DNA of 64,000 nucleotides, taken from the NCBI RefSeq assembly GCF_047731265.1, contig NZ_CP159835.1, positions 1,488,001 through 1,552,000 on the forward strand, read 5' to 3'. This DNA is from Patiriisocius sp047731265. GTDB lineage: Bacteria; Bacteroidota; Bacteroidia; Flavobacteriales; Flavobacteriaceae. Positions 27,071 to 36,890 of the stretch are shown here, piece by piece (position 1 is the stretch's first letter; every line of letters begins with the position of its first letter). The translations under genes and the position numbers were made by a program. A model generated the notes under the pieces. The model did not search any database. It was not told the DNA's origin and saw only the letters and a program-made list of their open reading frames with translations.

Positions 27071-27434
27071 TAGCCACGCGAATATTTTTATTGCCTTTTA
27101 GAGTTCGTTTTGCCTCTGAAATTTGAAGGGGCGCAAATTGAGTAATTCACAATGGTAATTTGGAAGTATGGTCATTCGGTGCAGGACGAAAACTTTTCAA
27201 GTTCGTCTACATAAAAATAAACGATTATAATCCTACTACCTCCTTGAGCGGCTTACAATTAATAATGAAATTTCTAATAATGCACCCACGCTTCAGGGGA
27301 AGGTGGGTTTCAATAAACGAATTGTAATGAAACCTTAAGACTGCCACCCGAAATAGGGAAGGGAACCTTTTCAAATCGTAATCGAAGATGAACGTGAGAA
27401 ATCGCAGGATTATTACCTTTCAGTTGCGAGGAGG
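27071..27434. other. 364-bp gap downstream of pyruvate carboxylase gene
   Basis: No gene is seen. An imperfect hairpin at 27285-27307 (CCCAC-CTTC pairing with GAAG-GTGGG, one bulged G) could mark the end of the pyc transcript, but it lacks a T-run. The rest has stops in all frames. Confidence 0.4.
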
Positions 27435-30400
27435 TTATTCTGTTGTCAAAACTAAATCCCCAGACATTACCATTACCCCTTCTTTTAATTCGATACCTGA
27501 AACAGTCCCGTCTTTTAATGCTGTTACTGTGGTTTCCATCTTCATTGCTTCGATAATGAAAAGGTGATCGTTCTCTTTTACTTTTTGACCAGACTTTACC
27601 AATACTTTATATAACATTCCTTGCAACGGCGCGCCGTATTGATTTTGGTCTGTTTCCTCTGCTTTGATATTTTGATGTATTGAAATATTAAGGGACGTAT
27701 CTGTGATTTCAACCAATCTGTTTTCTCCGTTTACTTTAAAGAAAACTATGCGCTTCCCTTCTTCATTAGGAGGTGTTACCGAGAGTAATTTTACAATAAT
27801 AGTTTTTCCAGGTTCTAGTTCAATCATAATTTCTTCACGCTGATCCATTCCATAGAAATAATTCTTTGTTGGAAGGATAGCAACATTGCCGTATTTCTTA
27901 TAGTTGGTATGTGCATCTTCAAAAACACGCGGATATAAGCTATAACTCAAGAAATCTTCAAACTCAATGGGTCTGCTAAAGTCTTTTTGGAATTTTTTCT
28001 CAAACGCTGCGTATTCTTTTGTAAAATCAATGGGGGCTAAATGTGCATTTGGTCTGTCAGTATATGGGATTTCATTTTTCAATATAATGGATTGCAACTC
28101 TTTTGGAAATCCTCCTTGTGGTTGCCCTAGATCTCCTTTAAAAAACTTTACAACAGATTCTGGAAACGACATAGACCTTCCTCGTTCAAAAATATCTGCG
28201 GGGCTTAAATTATTGGTCACCATATAAATGGCCATATCCCCCACAACTTTCGAGCTAGGAGTAACCTTTACGAGGTTTCCGAAGAGTTTATTTACCTCAC
28301 CATACATCTTTTTAACTTCGCCAAAACGTTCTCCCAAACCTAAAGCAGTTGCCTGTGGTCTTAAATTAGAATACTGACCGCCTGGAATTTCGTGCACATA
28401 TACTTCAGCAGTTCCGGCTTTTAAACCACATTCAAAAGGGTAGTAGTATTCGCGAACGTCTTCCCAGTAATTTGAGTACGAGTTTAAGGATGGTAAATCT
28501 ATTGGGTTTGCACGTTCGTGATGTTTCATCATCTCAACCACACTGTTAAAATTGGGTTGTGACGTCAATCCACTTAATCCAGCCAAGGCAACATCTACCA
28601 CATCCACTCCCGCTTCTATGGCTTTTAAATAGGTTGCAGATTGGATAGAGGAAGTGTCGTGCGTGTGCAAATGCAAAGGCAAGTCAACAGTATCCTTTAA
28701 TGCCAAAACTAATTCAGTCGCCGCATAAGGAGTTAATAAACCAGCCATATCTTTAATAGCGATGATGTGTGCGCCTGCATTTTCAAGGTCTTTTGCAAGT
28801 TGTGTGTAATATTTAAGGTTGTATTTTGTGTTGTTTTTATCTAGGATATCTCCTGTGTAGCTTATAGCAGCTTCTGCTAAGCCACCTGTTTTATTACGAA
28901 CAAACTCAATACTTGGGGCAATTGCTTTAACCCAGTTTAACGAATCAAATATTCTGAATACATCTACCCCGTTTTCCCAAGATTTCTCGACAAATTTTTC
29001 AATCAAATTGTCTGGATATGCTTTGTAGCCTACGCCATTAGATCCCCTCAAGAGCATTTGGAAAAGAACGTTAGGCATTAATTTTCTAAGCTCACGCAAT
29101 CGTGTCCAAGGGCTTTCATTTAAAAAACGCATACACACGTCAAAAGTGGCACCTCCCCACATTTCAATACTGAAGATATTAGGGTGATTTTTAGCATAAC
29201 TTTCGGCTACTTCAATCATATCTTTTGAGCGCATTCTGGTTGCAAGCAATGATTGGTGTGCATCTCGAATGGTTGTATCTGTATAATGAATTTTCTTTTC
29301 TGCTTTCAACCATTTACTAAACCCTTCTGGGCCTAATTCTGTCAACAAGTCCTTGGTTCCTTTTGGGAAGGAAGCATTAGGGTCAAAAGCGGGAACTTTG
29401 GGGATTCTAAAGACTGCATTTGGGTTGATTATTTTTACATCTGGATTTCCATTAACAATCACTTCGCCTAAATAATTGGTGATCTTAGTAGTTCTATCCT
29501 GCGGAATCTTAATTTTAAATAAAGACGGGTTATTTTTAATAAAATTTACGGAAGCTTTTCCGTTTCTGAAATCATCATGTAAAATTACATTCTGCAGAAA
29601 ATGAATGTTGGTCTTTACGCCTCGAATTCTAAATTCTTTTAGAGCGCGACTCATTTTACGAACCGCTCCATCGAGTGTTCGTCCTTGTGCTGAAACTTTC
29701 ACTAACATGGAATCAAAAAATGGACTCACTTTATAAGACTGGTATATGCTTCCGGCGTCCAGACGAATCCCCATACCAGAGGCGCTTCTATACGTTGTGA
29801 TCGTTCCGTAATCTGGTGTGAAGTCGTTTGAGGGATCTTCAGTAGTTAATCTACATTGTAGTGCGAATCCATAAGTAGCCAAAGTGTCTTGGGCATAAAT
29901 TTTAATCTGTTGACTGTCTAATCTATACCCGCCAGCAACAAAAATTTGAGTTTTGATAAGATCAATACCAGTAACCATTTCAGTTACTGTATGTTCAACT
30001 TGTATTCTTGGATTTACTTCAATAAAATAAATAGTGTCGTCTTGATCTACGAGAAATTCTACCGTACCTACATTATTATAGTTTACTTCTTCGGCAATTG
30101 CTATTGCGTATTTATAGAGTGCATTTTTTACAGTTTGAGAGACATTATGAGAAGGGGCTACCTCGACCACTTTTTGATGGCGACGTTGTACAGAGCAATC
30201 GCGTTCAAAAAGATGGCGAATGTTCCCGTGATTATCTGCAACGATTTGTATTTCTATGTGCTTGGGGTTTTCGACATATTTTTCCAAAAACATGGTATCG
30301 TCCCCAAAAGAATTAAAAGCCTCATTTTTAGCTGAATCAAAGTTTTTTTCTAAATCATCTGGCTTATTAATTACTCGCATTCCACGCCCACCGCCACCTG

Positions 30401-30887
30401 AAGCTGCTTTAAGCATTACAGGGTACCCAATTTCAGTAGCTTCTGAAAGTGCAATTTTAAGTGATGTTAGGTCATTCGTATTACTTTTTATCGTTGGAAC
30501 GTTACATTTTTCAGCAATCTTTTTTGCCATTATTTTATCTCCCAAAGCATCCATTACTTCTGGATCTGGACCAATGAAGACAATACCGTTTTCCTTACAA
30601 GCCCTAGCAAAATCTGAGTTCTCTGATAAGAAACCGTAGCCTGGATGTATGGCATCTACATTTTTTTCTTTGGCTAATTTTACAATAGCTTGAATGTCGA
30701 GATACGGTTTTAAAGGTTCATTATCGGCTCCAATTTGATAGGACTCATCTGCTTTTAAACGATGTTGAGAATATCGATCTTCGTAGGTAAAAATAGCAAC
30801 TGTTTTAAGATTAATTTCTGCACACGCTCGTAAGACACGTATTGCGATTTCACTTCGGTTAGCGACTAAAACTTTTTTAATATTCAT
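27435..30887 (-). CDS. pyc: Pyruvate carboxylase
   Basis: This biotin enzyme carboxylates pyruvate to oxaloacetate and feeds the TCA cycle. The single 1150-residue chain has all domains. The biotin carboxylase domain (1-450) carries KAASGGGGRGMRV as the ATP-grasp glycine loop and EVNPRIQVEHTVTEM. The carboxyltransferase domain (about 530-820) carries DTTIRDAHQSLLATRM and LHTHDTSS. The allosteric/PC-tetramerisation region follows, and a C-terminal biotinyl domain has the carrier Lys1116 in EAMKMETT. The full length without frameshift also argues for good sequence quality near the pseudogenes. The gene is monocistronic. Confidence 0.97.
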   Translation of the reverse strand: MNIKKVLVANRSEIAIRVLRACAEINLKTVAIFTYEDRYSQHRLKADESYQIGADNEPLKPYLDIQAIVKLAKEKNVDAIHPGYGFLSENSDFARACKENGIVFIGPDPEVMDALGDKIMAKKIAEKCNVPTIKSNTNDLTSLKIALSEATEIGYPVMLKAASGGGGRGMRVINKPDDLEKNFDSAKNEAFNSFGDDTMFLEKYVENPKHIEIQIVADNHGNIRHLFERDCSVQRRHQKVVEVAPSHNVSQTVKNALYKYAIAIAEEVNYNNVGTVEFLVDQDDTIYFIEVNPRIQVEHTVTEMVTGIDLIKTQIFVAGGYRLDSQQIKIYAQDTLATYGFALQCRLTTEDPSNDFTPDYGTITTYRSASGMGIRLDAGSIYQSYKVSPFFDSMLVKVSAQGRTLDGAVRKMSRALKEFRIRGVKTNIHFLQNVILHDDFRNGKASVNFIKNNPSLFKIKIPQDRTTKITNYLGEVIVNGNPDVKIINPNAVFRIPKVPAFDPNASFPKGTKDLLTELGPEGFSKWLKAEKKIHYTDTTIRDAHQSLLATRMRSKDMIEVAESYAKNHPNIFSIEMWGGATFDVCMRFLNESPWTRLRELRKLMPNVLFQMLLRGSNGVGYKAYPDNLIEKFVEKSWENGVDVFRIFDSLNWVKAIAPSIEFVRNKTGGLAEAAISYTGDILDKNNTKYNLKYYTQLAKDLENAGAHIIAIKDMAGLLTPYAATELVLALKDTVDLPLHLHTHDTSSIQSATYLKAIEAGVDVVDVALAGLSGLTSQPNFNSVVEMMKHHERANPIDLPSLNSYSNYWEDVREYYYPFECGLKAGTAEVYVHEIPGGQYSNLRPQATALGLGERFGEVKKMYGEVNKLFGNLVKVTPSSKVVGDMAIYMVTNNLSPADIFERGRSMSFPESVVKFFKGDLGQPQGGFPKELQSIILKNEIPYTDRPNAHLAPIDFTKEYAAFEKKFQKDFSRPIEFEDFLSYSLYPRVFEDAHTNYKKYGNVAILPTKNYFYGMDQREEIMIELEPGKTIIVKLLSVTPPNEEGKRIVFFKVNGENRLVEITDTSLNISIHQNIKAEETDQNQYGAPLQGMLYKVLVKSGQKVKENDHLFIIEAMKMETTVTALKDGTVSGIELKEGVMVMSGDLVLTTE

Positions 30888-30979
30888 GGTGTCGAGTTGT
30901 TTAAAATAGATGCTTGTTACGAAGATACTATTTACTATGCGTGCATAGTATAAATTAGTTTGGTTTTTTTGAAAATATA

Positions 30980-32035
30980 CTACCTCAAAAAAGGGTTTTC
31001 ATTTTTATAATTCCGAATAATAAAGTCAAGTGCTGCACCTAGGATTTCCCCCATGTTTTTGGATTTTTTAAACTCAATATCTCCTGTTAATTCAAAGAGT
31101 CCTTTTTTTAATTCTGAAATTTTAGCGGGTTGAGAGATTTCGTCTTCTCGCATACACAGCATAAGTTTTTTGAGTCGGCTGTTCTCACTAGTAGCTCTTT
31201 TTGCAAGTAAGGAACGTTCTTCTCTTTTATATTGCTCAACAGAGGGTTGTTTGAGAACTGATGATACCAATTCAACGAGTTCATTGTTTTCTTTTAAGAA
31301 CTGTGGTCTATATACTTTTACATTGCCTTCATAGCTTTGCTGGTCAAAATCAATGGCACGAATTCTATATTGGATTCTGTCAAAATCGTTGGTTAAAACC
31401 ATTACATAGTTATAGGAGCGCATATCTCCAAGAAGACGAACGAAACACCGTTCGTTAAATTTTACAAATTCTTTGGCAATTTCTCTTTTGTCTTGTTCAG
31501 AACATTTTTCTAGTTGATGTGTTATAAAATCGTCTCCTGGAATTCCTGAAATATGTTCTTCAATCAAAGTGTTACCATAGACTAAAAAATTAATGTGATT
31601 GGGTGATAATAAATGCTCTAATTCCAATCCATAAATTCTACTAGCATCTGCCTTTTTAATGTAAAGAAAGATGTAGTTGTCGTTTAAAACATTTCGAACC
31701 TTGATCCTAAAGGGCTTACTGTTTCCAAAGGTGCAATAATCAATGCTATCTATATTTAAATAGGGCAACAAAGTATCAGACCCATCACTATGAAGGATTG
31801 AATACATTTGTTTTAGACTTAGTTCTATTTCTTTTCGCTCATATTCAGAATAATATACTTGAATCCATAAGGAGTCATTGCCGTGTTTATCATAAACCGT
31901 TACAGATCCTTGATAGCGCAGTAAATCATCATAAAAAATGGGGATTTTAATAGTACGTGCATACTTTGTCAAATATTCTGAAAGCGAATTTGTAATCGGA
32001 TAGGTAGGTTTTTTTTTTGAGATTAGTTTCTGCAT
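30980..32035 (-). CDS. Conserved protein with protein-kinase-like fold signature, unknown function
   Basis: I do not know a characterised homologue. The 351-residue cytoplasmic protein has no signal peptide or membrane helix. Three spots recall the kinase/phosphotransferase fold. VRLLGDMRSYNYVMV resembles a catalytic loop, with Asp204 and Asn209 spaced as in D-x4-N. RIRAIDFDQQSYEG resembles the metal-binding DFG/DFD (Asp229, Asp231). A conserved-looking Lys128 sits in FLYIKKADASRIYG. ELEHLLSPNHINFLVYGNTLIEEHISGIPG would then be the hinge region. The glycine-rich loop is not obvious. I recall similar proteins in many Flavobacteriaceae, so it is likely a core lineage gene. It lies 92 bp upstream of pyc on the same strand and could be cotranscribed. 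Kinase activity is inference only. Confidence 0.75.
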   Translation of the reverse strand: MQKLISKKKPTYPITNSLSEYLTKYARTIKIPIFYDDLLRYQGSVTVYDKHGNDSLWIQVYYSEYERKEIELSLKQMYSILHSDGSDTLLPYLNIDSIDYCTFGNSKPFRIKVRNVLNDNYIFLYIKKADASRIYGLELEHLLSPNHINFLVYGNTLIEEHISGIPGDDFITHQLEKCSEQDKREIAKEFVKFNERCFVRLLGDMRSYNYVMVLTNDFDRIQYRIRAIDFDQQSYEGNVKVYRPQFLKENNELVELVSSVLKQPSVEQYKREERSLLAKRATSENSRLKKLMLCMREDEISQPAKISELKKGLFELTGDIEFKKSKNMGEILGAALDFIIRNYKNENPFLR

Positions 32036-32447
32036 CGATAAAGCTTCTAGAAAATTAAGATATGTTCATTTTTTAAAGATAGGAATTTCTATGGAAGATG
32101 TAGTATCATGTTAAATTCTAAATCCCGACACTTCGCTTGATGTTTTAGGAATTAATTTGGTTTAAGCGATGCGGCATAAGACTAGGAAAAATTCGAGCAA
32201 CACGCAGATAGACCAATCGTTATTGTCATCTTTAGTCCTACAATGATTGCTACACCCATAACTTCGAGATCTAAAAGAAACGGTTGTCCCCTAACTTTTA
32301 CTCATTTCGCTATTGAAGGTAAAAAAATTACCTATTATAGGCCAGAGAGCCACCAGCTTCTAACAGGTAACGATTATCGTTCCACAATTTGGAATTTGAG
32401 TATTTGTGATTTGAATGTTGTTATTTGTGTTTTGTATTCAAAAAGAA
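32036..32447. other. 412-bp spacer without recognised gene
   Basis: A 74-codon plus-strand frame at 32243-32467 exists, but its composition and lack of any motif make it an unlikely gene. No terminator with a T-run is clear for the esterase gene. Nothing else was recognised. Confidence 0.4.
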
Positions 32448-33542
32448 TTACTTCTTCACTACTTTAATAGTTTCTTGACCAATACGCAAGTAATACACCC
32501 CAGCATTAAGACTAGACAGATCAATTTGCTTTTCATTTCCTTGAAGTTGTCCCTCAAGCAACAATTGTCCAACAGGAGAAAACACATAAAATGGGGTTTG
32601 TTGTTGTGTATTTATAGATAACAATCCATCTGTTGGGTTAGGAAATATATTGATAGGTGTTGTTTGTTCTGCCACGCCTAGTAATTCACATTCAAAACTA
32701 GATTGAATATCTGATGCTACAGTTGCATCTGCCAAAAGATCGTCTGTTAACAAGGGACAATAACAGTCGTTTTCTTCCACATATAATTTGAGCCAAGAAA
32801 GTGCTATTCTGCCTATGGCCCCATTACCACCATTGGGTGTATTTGCTACGGAGTGATCCCCATTATCAATTTCAAAAAGTAATTTATTAGTGCTCTCTGG
32901 GGTATCGTTGTAATGCACGTTTGCGTGAATGTCTGGAGGGGCCACCCCATCGTTTTCACCGCTAAAGATAACTACTGGGCTATTGTGATTTAAGTCTGGA
33001 TTAGGCAACCACGGGCATAGTGCCACAACGCCTTTAATAGTGTTGTCTAATACAGCAGCGCGTTGCGCGCCGCCGCCTCCCATAGACCATCCGCTCACTG
33101 CAAATTTATCAACATCAAGATTGTTTTCTAAAGGAGATCCAGTACGAGTGTTTTCTTGTCTCATTGTTTCTAAAGCGTCTAATAACCCAATCGCTCTATC
33201 CTCTGGAAATTCAAAAATTGAATTGGTGCCTATTATGATTGTAACGATACCGTGAGAGGCATAAAAAGGTCCCCAGTCTTCCACACTTTCAGGAAACGAA
33301 TTAAATCCTGGTACAATGGCGATACTAGCAAAAGGGGGTGTTGCATTGGTAGGGTAATATACCGTGGCACCTAAATAATCTGAACCATTTCTAAGGCCGT
33401 CGGCCTCGGTAAGTGTTGCTATCTCAAAAGGACCTGGATTTGTTAAACTCGCGATTGTAACATCATCGCATTGCGCAAAAGAGGCGGTTGGTACAATTGA
33501 AGTTGCTAAAAAAAGCAGTGCTAATGCGTATGTCTTTTTCAT
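32448..33542 (-). CDS. Secreted PETase/cutinase-like polyester hydrolase with T9SS sorting domain
   Basis: This is an alpha/beta hydrolase of the dienelactone hydrolase-like cutinase group (364 residues). It has a signal peptide at 1-23 and a catalytic domain at about 25-290. The nucleophile elbow is GWSMGGGG with Ser153, identical to the Ideonella PETase motif and with Trp where most cutinases have His. The catalytic Asp198 is in FSGENDGVAPP and His230 in NGDHSVAN. Phe80 in IVPGFNS stands at the oxyanion/aromatic clamp position (Tyr in PETase), and Trp178 in CPWLP matches the wobbling-Trp position. A Cys pair near 260-285 may be the C-terminal disulfide. The PETase-specific second disulfide is absent. 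Residues about 295-364 are a type A T9SS domain (INIFPNPTDG...GVYYLRIGQETIKVVKK). The protein should hydrolyse esters, possibly polyesters, outside the cell. Confidence 0.88.
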   Translation of the reverse strand: MKKTYALALLFLATSIVPTASFAQCDDVTIASLTNPGPFEIATLTEADGLRNGSDYLGATVYYPTNATPPFASIAIVPGFNSFPESVEDWGPFYASHGIVTIIIGTNSIFEFPEDRAIGLLDALETMRQENTRTGSPLENNLDVDKFAVSGWSMGGGGAQRAAVLDNTIKGVVALCPWLPNPDLNHNSPVVIFSGENDGVAPPDIHANVHYNDTPESTNKLLFEIDNGDHSVANTPNGGNGAIGRIALSWLKLYVEENDCYCPLLTDDLLADATVASDIQSSFECELLGVAEQTTPINIFPNPTDGLLSINTQQQTPFYVFSPVGQLLLEGQLQGNEKQIDLSSLNAGVYYLRIGQETIKVVKK

Positions 33543-33680
33543 GTTTTTTATTTTGACTCCTTTAAATTAAACTTTTTAAGATTCTTATCAAAATCAATAT
33601 TTCAAAGGTCTTTGAGGTTTTAAAACTGACTCTGCGCCTAAGAAAAACGTTGAACTGAATACCGCTACCGCCTACTAATT

Positions 33681-36542
33681 TTAATGCGCCTCCAACCAAT
33701 TATTACCAATACCTACCTCAACATCCAAAGGAACATCCATTAAATAGGCATTCTCCATCTCGTGTTTAATCATTGTTTTCATTTCGGCTAGTTCTGGTTT
33801 ATAGACGTCAAAAACCAATTCATCATGCACTTGTAGTAACATTTTAGTTTTATAATCTCCTTCCTCTAGTTTTTTGTGGATGTTGATCATGGCAATTTTA
33901 ATAATGTCTGCTGCACTTCCTTGTATTGGAGCATTTACGGCATTTCGCTCTGCTGCGCCACGGACTATTGCATTGCTGCCATTAATGCCATTTAGATATC
34001 TGCGGCGACCCATAACTGTTTCTACATAGCCATTGTCACGAGCAAAATCTACGAGTTCGCTCATGTAATTTCTGAGTTTTGGATAGGTTTTGTAATAGGT
34101 ATCTATAAGTTCTTTGGCTTCGCCTCGTGATAAATCAGTTTGATTGGAAAGTCCAAAGGCCGAAACCCCATAAATAATCCCGAAGTTTACCGTTTTTGCG
34201 TTGCCACGTTGCTCGCGCGTTACTTCTTCTAGTGGTACATTAAAAACTTTAGCAGCTGTAGAAGCGTGAATGTCTTCTCCATTCTTAAAAGCATCTAGCA
34301 TCGTATTTTCCTTGCTCAAAGCTGCGATGATTCGCAGTTCTATTTGTGAGTAATCTGCGGCTAATAATACATAATTATCATTTTTAGGAACAAATGCCTT
34401 TCGAACTTGGCGACCACGTTCGGTGCGTATTGGAATATTTTGCAAATTAGGATTGTTACTGCTCAAGCGACCCGTTGCCGCCACGGTTTGCATATAATCG
34501 GTATGTACACGATGTGTGGATGGTTCCACTTGTTCTGGAAGCGCATCAACGTAAGTAGATTTTAATTTTGCTAGGCCTCGGTATGCTAACACATCGGCAA
34601 TAATTTTATGGTCTTTGGCTAAGTAGCTCAAGACATCTTCAGCAGTTGAGAATTGGCCTGTCTTTGTTTTCTTTGGTTTGTCTACGAGGTTCATCTTTCC
34701 GAAGAGAATTTCGCCCAATTGTTTTGGAGATGCAATATTAAACTCCTCACCCGCTTCTATGTAGATGTTTTCTTCTAGACTTTTTATATCTGTTTCTAAA
34801 TCTCCTGAGAGCGATTTTAGGAAATTTTCATCCAGGTTAATCCCTTCTAGCTCCATATCTGCCAATACACGAAGTAGTGGCAATTCGATTTCATGGAAGA
34901 GTTTTTGAATATTTGCTTCGCCTAATTCTTTACTGAAATGTTCTTTTAACTGAAGCGTAATATCTGCATCTTCCACCGCATATTCGGTTTGTTCTTCAAT
35001 AGAAACATCCCGCATCGACTTTTGATTCTTACCTTTTTTACCAATAAGTTCTGTAATTGAAACAGGGGTATAGTTGAGGTATGTTTCTGCCAAGACATCC
35101 ATATTATGCTTCATATCTGGATTGATAAGGTAATGTGCTAACATCGTATCAAACAATTTTCCTTTTACGGTAATGTTGTATTTCTTAAGTACTTTAATGT
35201 CGTATTTTAAATTCTGCCCAATTTTTTCAATGTCAGTAGCTTCAAAAAAGGGCCTTAGGTGTTCTATGATTTCTTGCGCGTCCTCCTTGTCTTCTGGCAC
35301 AGGGAGGTAAAAACCTTTACCAGCTTCCCAAGAAAAAGCGATTCCAACAAGCGCGGCTGTTAATGGATTTAAACCAGTCGTTTCTGTATCAAAACAAACG
35401 CTGGTTTGTTTCATCAAATTCTGAATAAACAACCTCGTACCCATTCCTGATTGCACAGTTTGATAAAAATGCTCAGTGTCCTTAATGGTTTTTCTACTGC
35501 TGAATACTTGAGACTCGGAAGTAGCCTCGCCATCTCCACCAAAAAGTGAAAATTGCCCTTGTCCCGCATTAGCATCGATTTTAGAGGATGTTGTTTTCTT
35601 TGTTTCAGAAGGTGTGGTTTTTTCTTCGTGCGACGTCCCTTTTGAAGCCATTCCTTCGACTGAAAAAGCTTTTACAAAATTATCTGTCAAGCGACGGAAT
35701 TCTAGTTCTTCAAAAATTTCAGTAACTGCAGAAACATCAGGTTCAGACATTTCAAAATCTTTCTCGTTAAATGCTACAGGAACATCGAGCATGATAGTTG
35801 CGAGTTTTTTAGATAGTATTCCTAACGCAGCGTTTGCCTCCACTTTTTCTTTCATTTTACCTTTAAGCTGATCTGTATTTTCCAACAAGCCTTCCATGGA
35901 ACCAAATTGCTTGATAAATCTCTTCGCTGTTTTGTCTCCAACCCCAGGGAGCCCTGGAATATTATCACTAGCATCTCCCATCATTCCTAAATAATCTATT
36001 ACTTGGAGTGGGTTTTCTACCTCAAATTTTTTCTTTACTTGCGGGATGCCCCACGTTTCGTAACCACCTCCAAAGACAGGGCGATACATAAAAATATTTT
36101 CAGAAACCAGTTGGGCAAAATCCTTATCTGGGGTTACCATAAACGTTTGATAGCCTTCTTTTTCGGCTTTTTTAGCAAGTGTTCCAATTACGTCATCAGC
36201 CTCAAAACCCTCCTTAACCATAATAGGAATATGCATGGCCTTTAATATATTTTGAATATAAGGAATGGCGATTACAATGCCATTGGGAGTTTCATCGCGG
36301 TTTGCCTTATAGTCTTTAAACATTTCGTTTCTGGCGGCACTTCCTCCTTTATCAAAACAAACGGCAAGATGATCTGGACGCTCGCGTTTGATAACATCTA
36401 AAAATGAGTTCATAAACCCCATAATTGCGCTGGTGTCCATGCCCTTGCTATTGATGCGCGGGTTTTTGATGAGTGCGTAGTATCCTCTAAATATTAAGGC
36501 AAAAGCATCAACTAGAAAGAGTCTTTTTTGTGGTTCTGACAT
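33681..36542 (-). CDS. polA: DNA polymerase I
   Basis: The 953 residues contain three domains. The 5' nuclease domain is at 1 to about 290 (FLVDAFALIFRGYYALI, then TVDKDFAQLV-type metal sites and the H3TH helix GLPGVGDKTAKRFI). The 3'-5' exonuclease domain has VCFDTETTGLNPL (the DxE pair). The polymerase domain has motif A LLAADYSQIELRII, the O-helix RGNAKTVNFGIIYGVSAFG and motif C LQVHDELVFDV. It repairs and processes Okazaki fragments. The proofreading DxE is present, so that activity is probably retained. A TATTTTTG -7 element lies 17 nt upstream of the ATG. Confidence 0.97.
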   Translation of the reverse strand: MSEPQKRLFLVDAFALIFRGYYALIKNPRINSKGMDTSAIMGFMNSFLDVIKRERPDHLAVCFDKGGSAARNEMFKDYKANRDETPNGIVIAIPYIQNILKAMHIPIMVKEGFEADDVIGTLAKKAEKEGYQTFMVTPDKDFAQLVSENIFMYRPVFGGGYETWGIPQVKKKFEVENPLQVIDYLGMMGDASDNIPGLPGVGDKTAKRFIKQFGSMEGLLENTDQLKGKMKEKVEANAALGILSKKLATIMLDVPVAFNEKDFEMSEPDVSAVTEIFEELEFRRLTDNFVKAFSVEGMASKGTSHEEKTTPSETKKTTSSKIDANAGQGQFSLFGGDGEATSESQVFSSRKTIKDTEHFYQTVQSGMGTRLFIQNLMKQTSVCFDTETTGLNPLTAALVGIAFSWEAGKGFYLPVPEDKEDAQEIIEHLRPFFEATDIEKIGQNLKYDIKVLKKYNITVKGKLFDTMLAHYLINPDMKHNMDVLAETYLNYTPVSITELIGKKGKNQKSMRDVSIEEQTEYAVEDADITLQLKEHFSKELGEANIQKLFHEIELPLLRVLADMELEGINLDENFLKSLSGDLETDIKSLEENIYIEAGEEFNIASPKQLGEILFGKMNLVDKPKKTKTGQFSTAEDVLSYLAKDHKIIADVLAYRGLAKLKSTYVDALPEQVEPSTHRVHTDYMQTVAATGRLSSNNPNLQNIPIRTERGRQVRKAFVPKNDNYVLLAADYSQIELRIIAALSKENTMLDAFKNGEDIHASTAAKVFNVPLEEVTREQRGNAKTVNFGIIYGVSAFGLSNQTDLSRGEAKELIDTYYKTYPKLRNYMSELVDFARDNGYVETVMGRRRYLNGINGSNAIVRGAAERNAVNAPIQGSAADIIKIAMINIHKKLEEGDYKTKMLLQVHDELVFDVYKPELAEMKTMIKHEMENAYLMDVPLDVEVGIGNNWLEAH

Positions 36543-36890
36543 TGGTTATCAATTTCCTCAAAAATAGAAAAAGATAAAAGAGGAAAGAAGAAAGAATGAT
36601 GGAGTTTGTAACAAAAATATTCACAGATGGATGGGAGTACTCAATATTTTTAGAATAGAGCAAAAAGATCCGCACATTTTAAAATGTGCGGCTCTTGAAA
36701 AACTTGAAAATTGTTAGCTTGCAATTGGTGCTTCGGTTTGTAAATATGTAATTGTGTTGGATTCGTATTTTTTAAGTTTATTGTTGTTTTTTAACTTTAT
36801 TCCTTGTTTCATCAATCAAGTCAAAAACATTAATAGGTTAAATAAAACAACTTTTTAGAAATAGCATATCTAATGCTAAATCAGCATTCA
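36543..36890. other. 348-bp gap with a palindromic terminator, no gene
   Basis: It holds the polA promoter region (-7 element TATTTTTG on the minus strand at 36559-36566) and the hairpin listed separately at 36664-36691. No ORF is supported in the rest. Confidence 0.5.
36664..36691 (-). terminator. Terminator downstream of the decayed T9SS gene
   Basis: A perfect 22-bp palindrome (CCGCACATTTT and its complement, 36670-36691) is followed on the minus strand by ATCTTTTTG. It is the likely original terminator of the gene now represented by the pseudogene ending at 36891. Confidence 0.7.

Noticed and set aside
32243..32467. 74-codon plus-strand ORF
   Set aside because: No motif, unusual composition, and overlap with the end of the esterase gene on the other strand. 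More likely chance.
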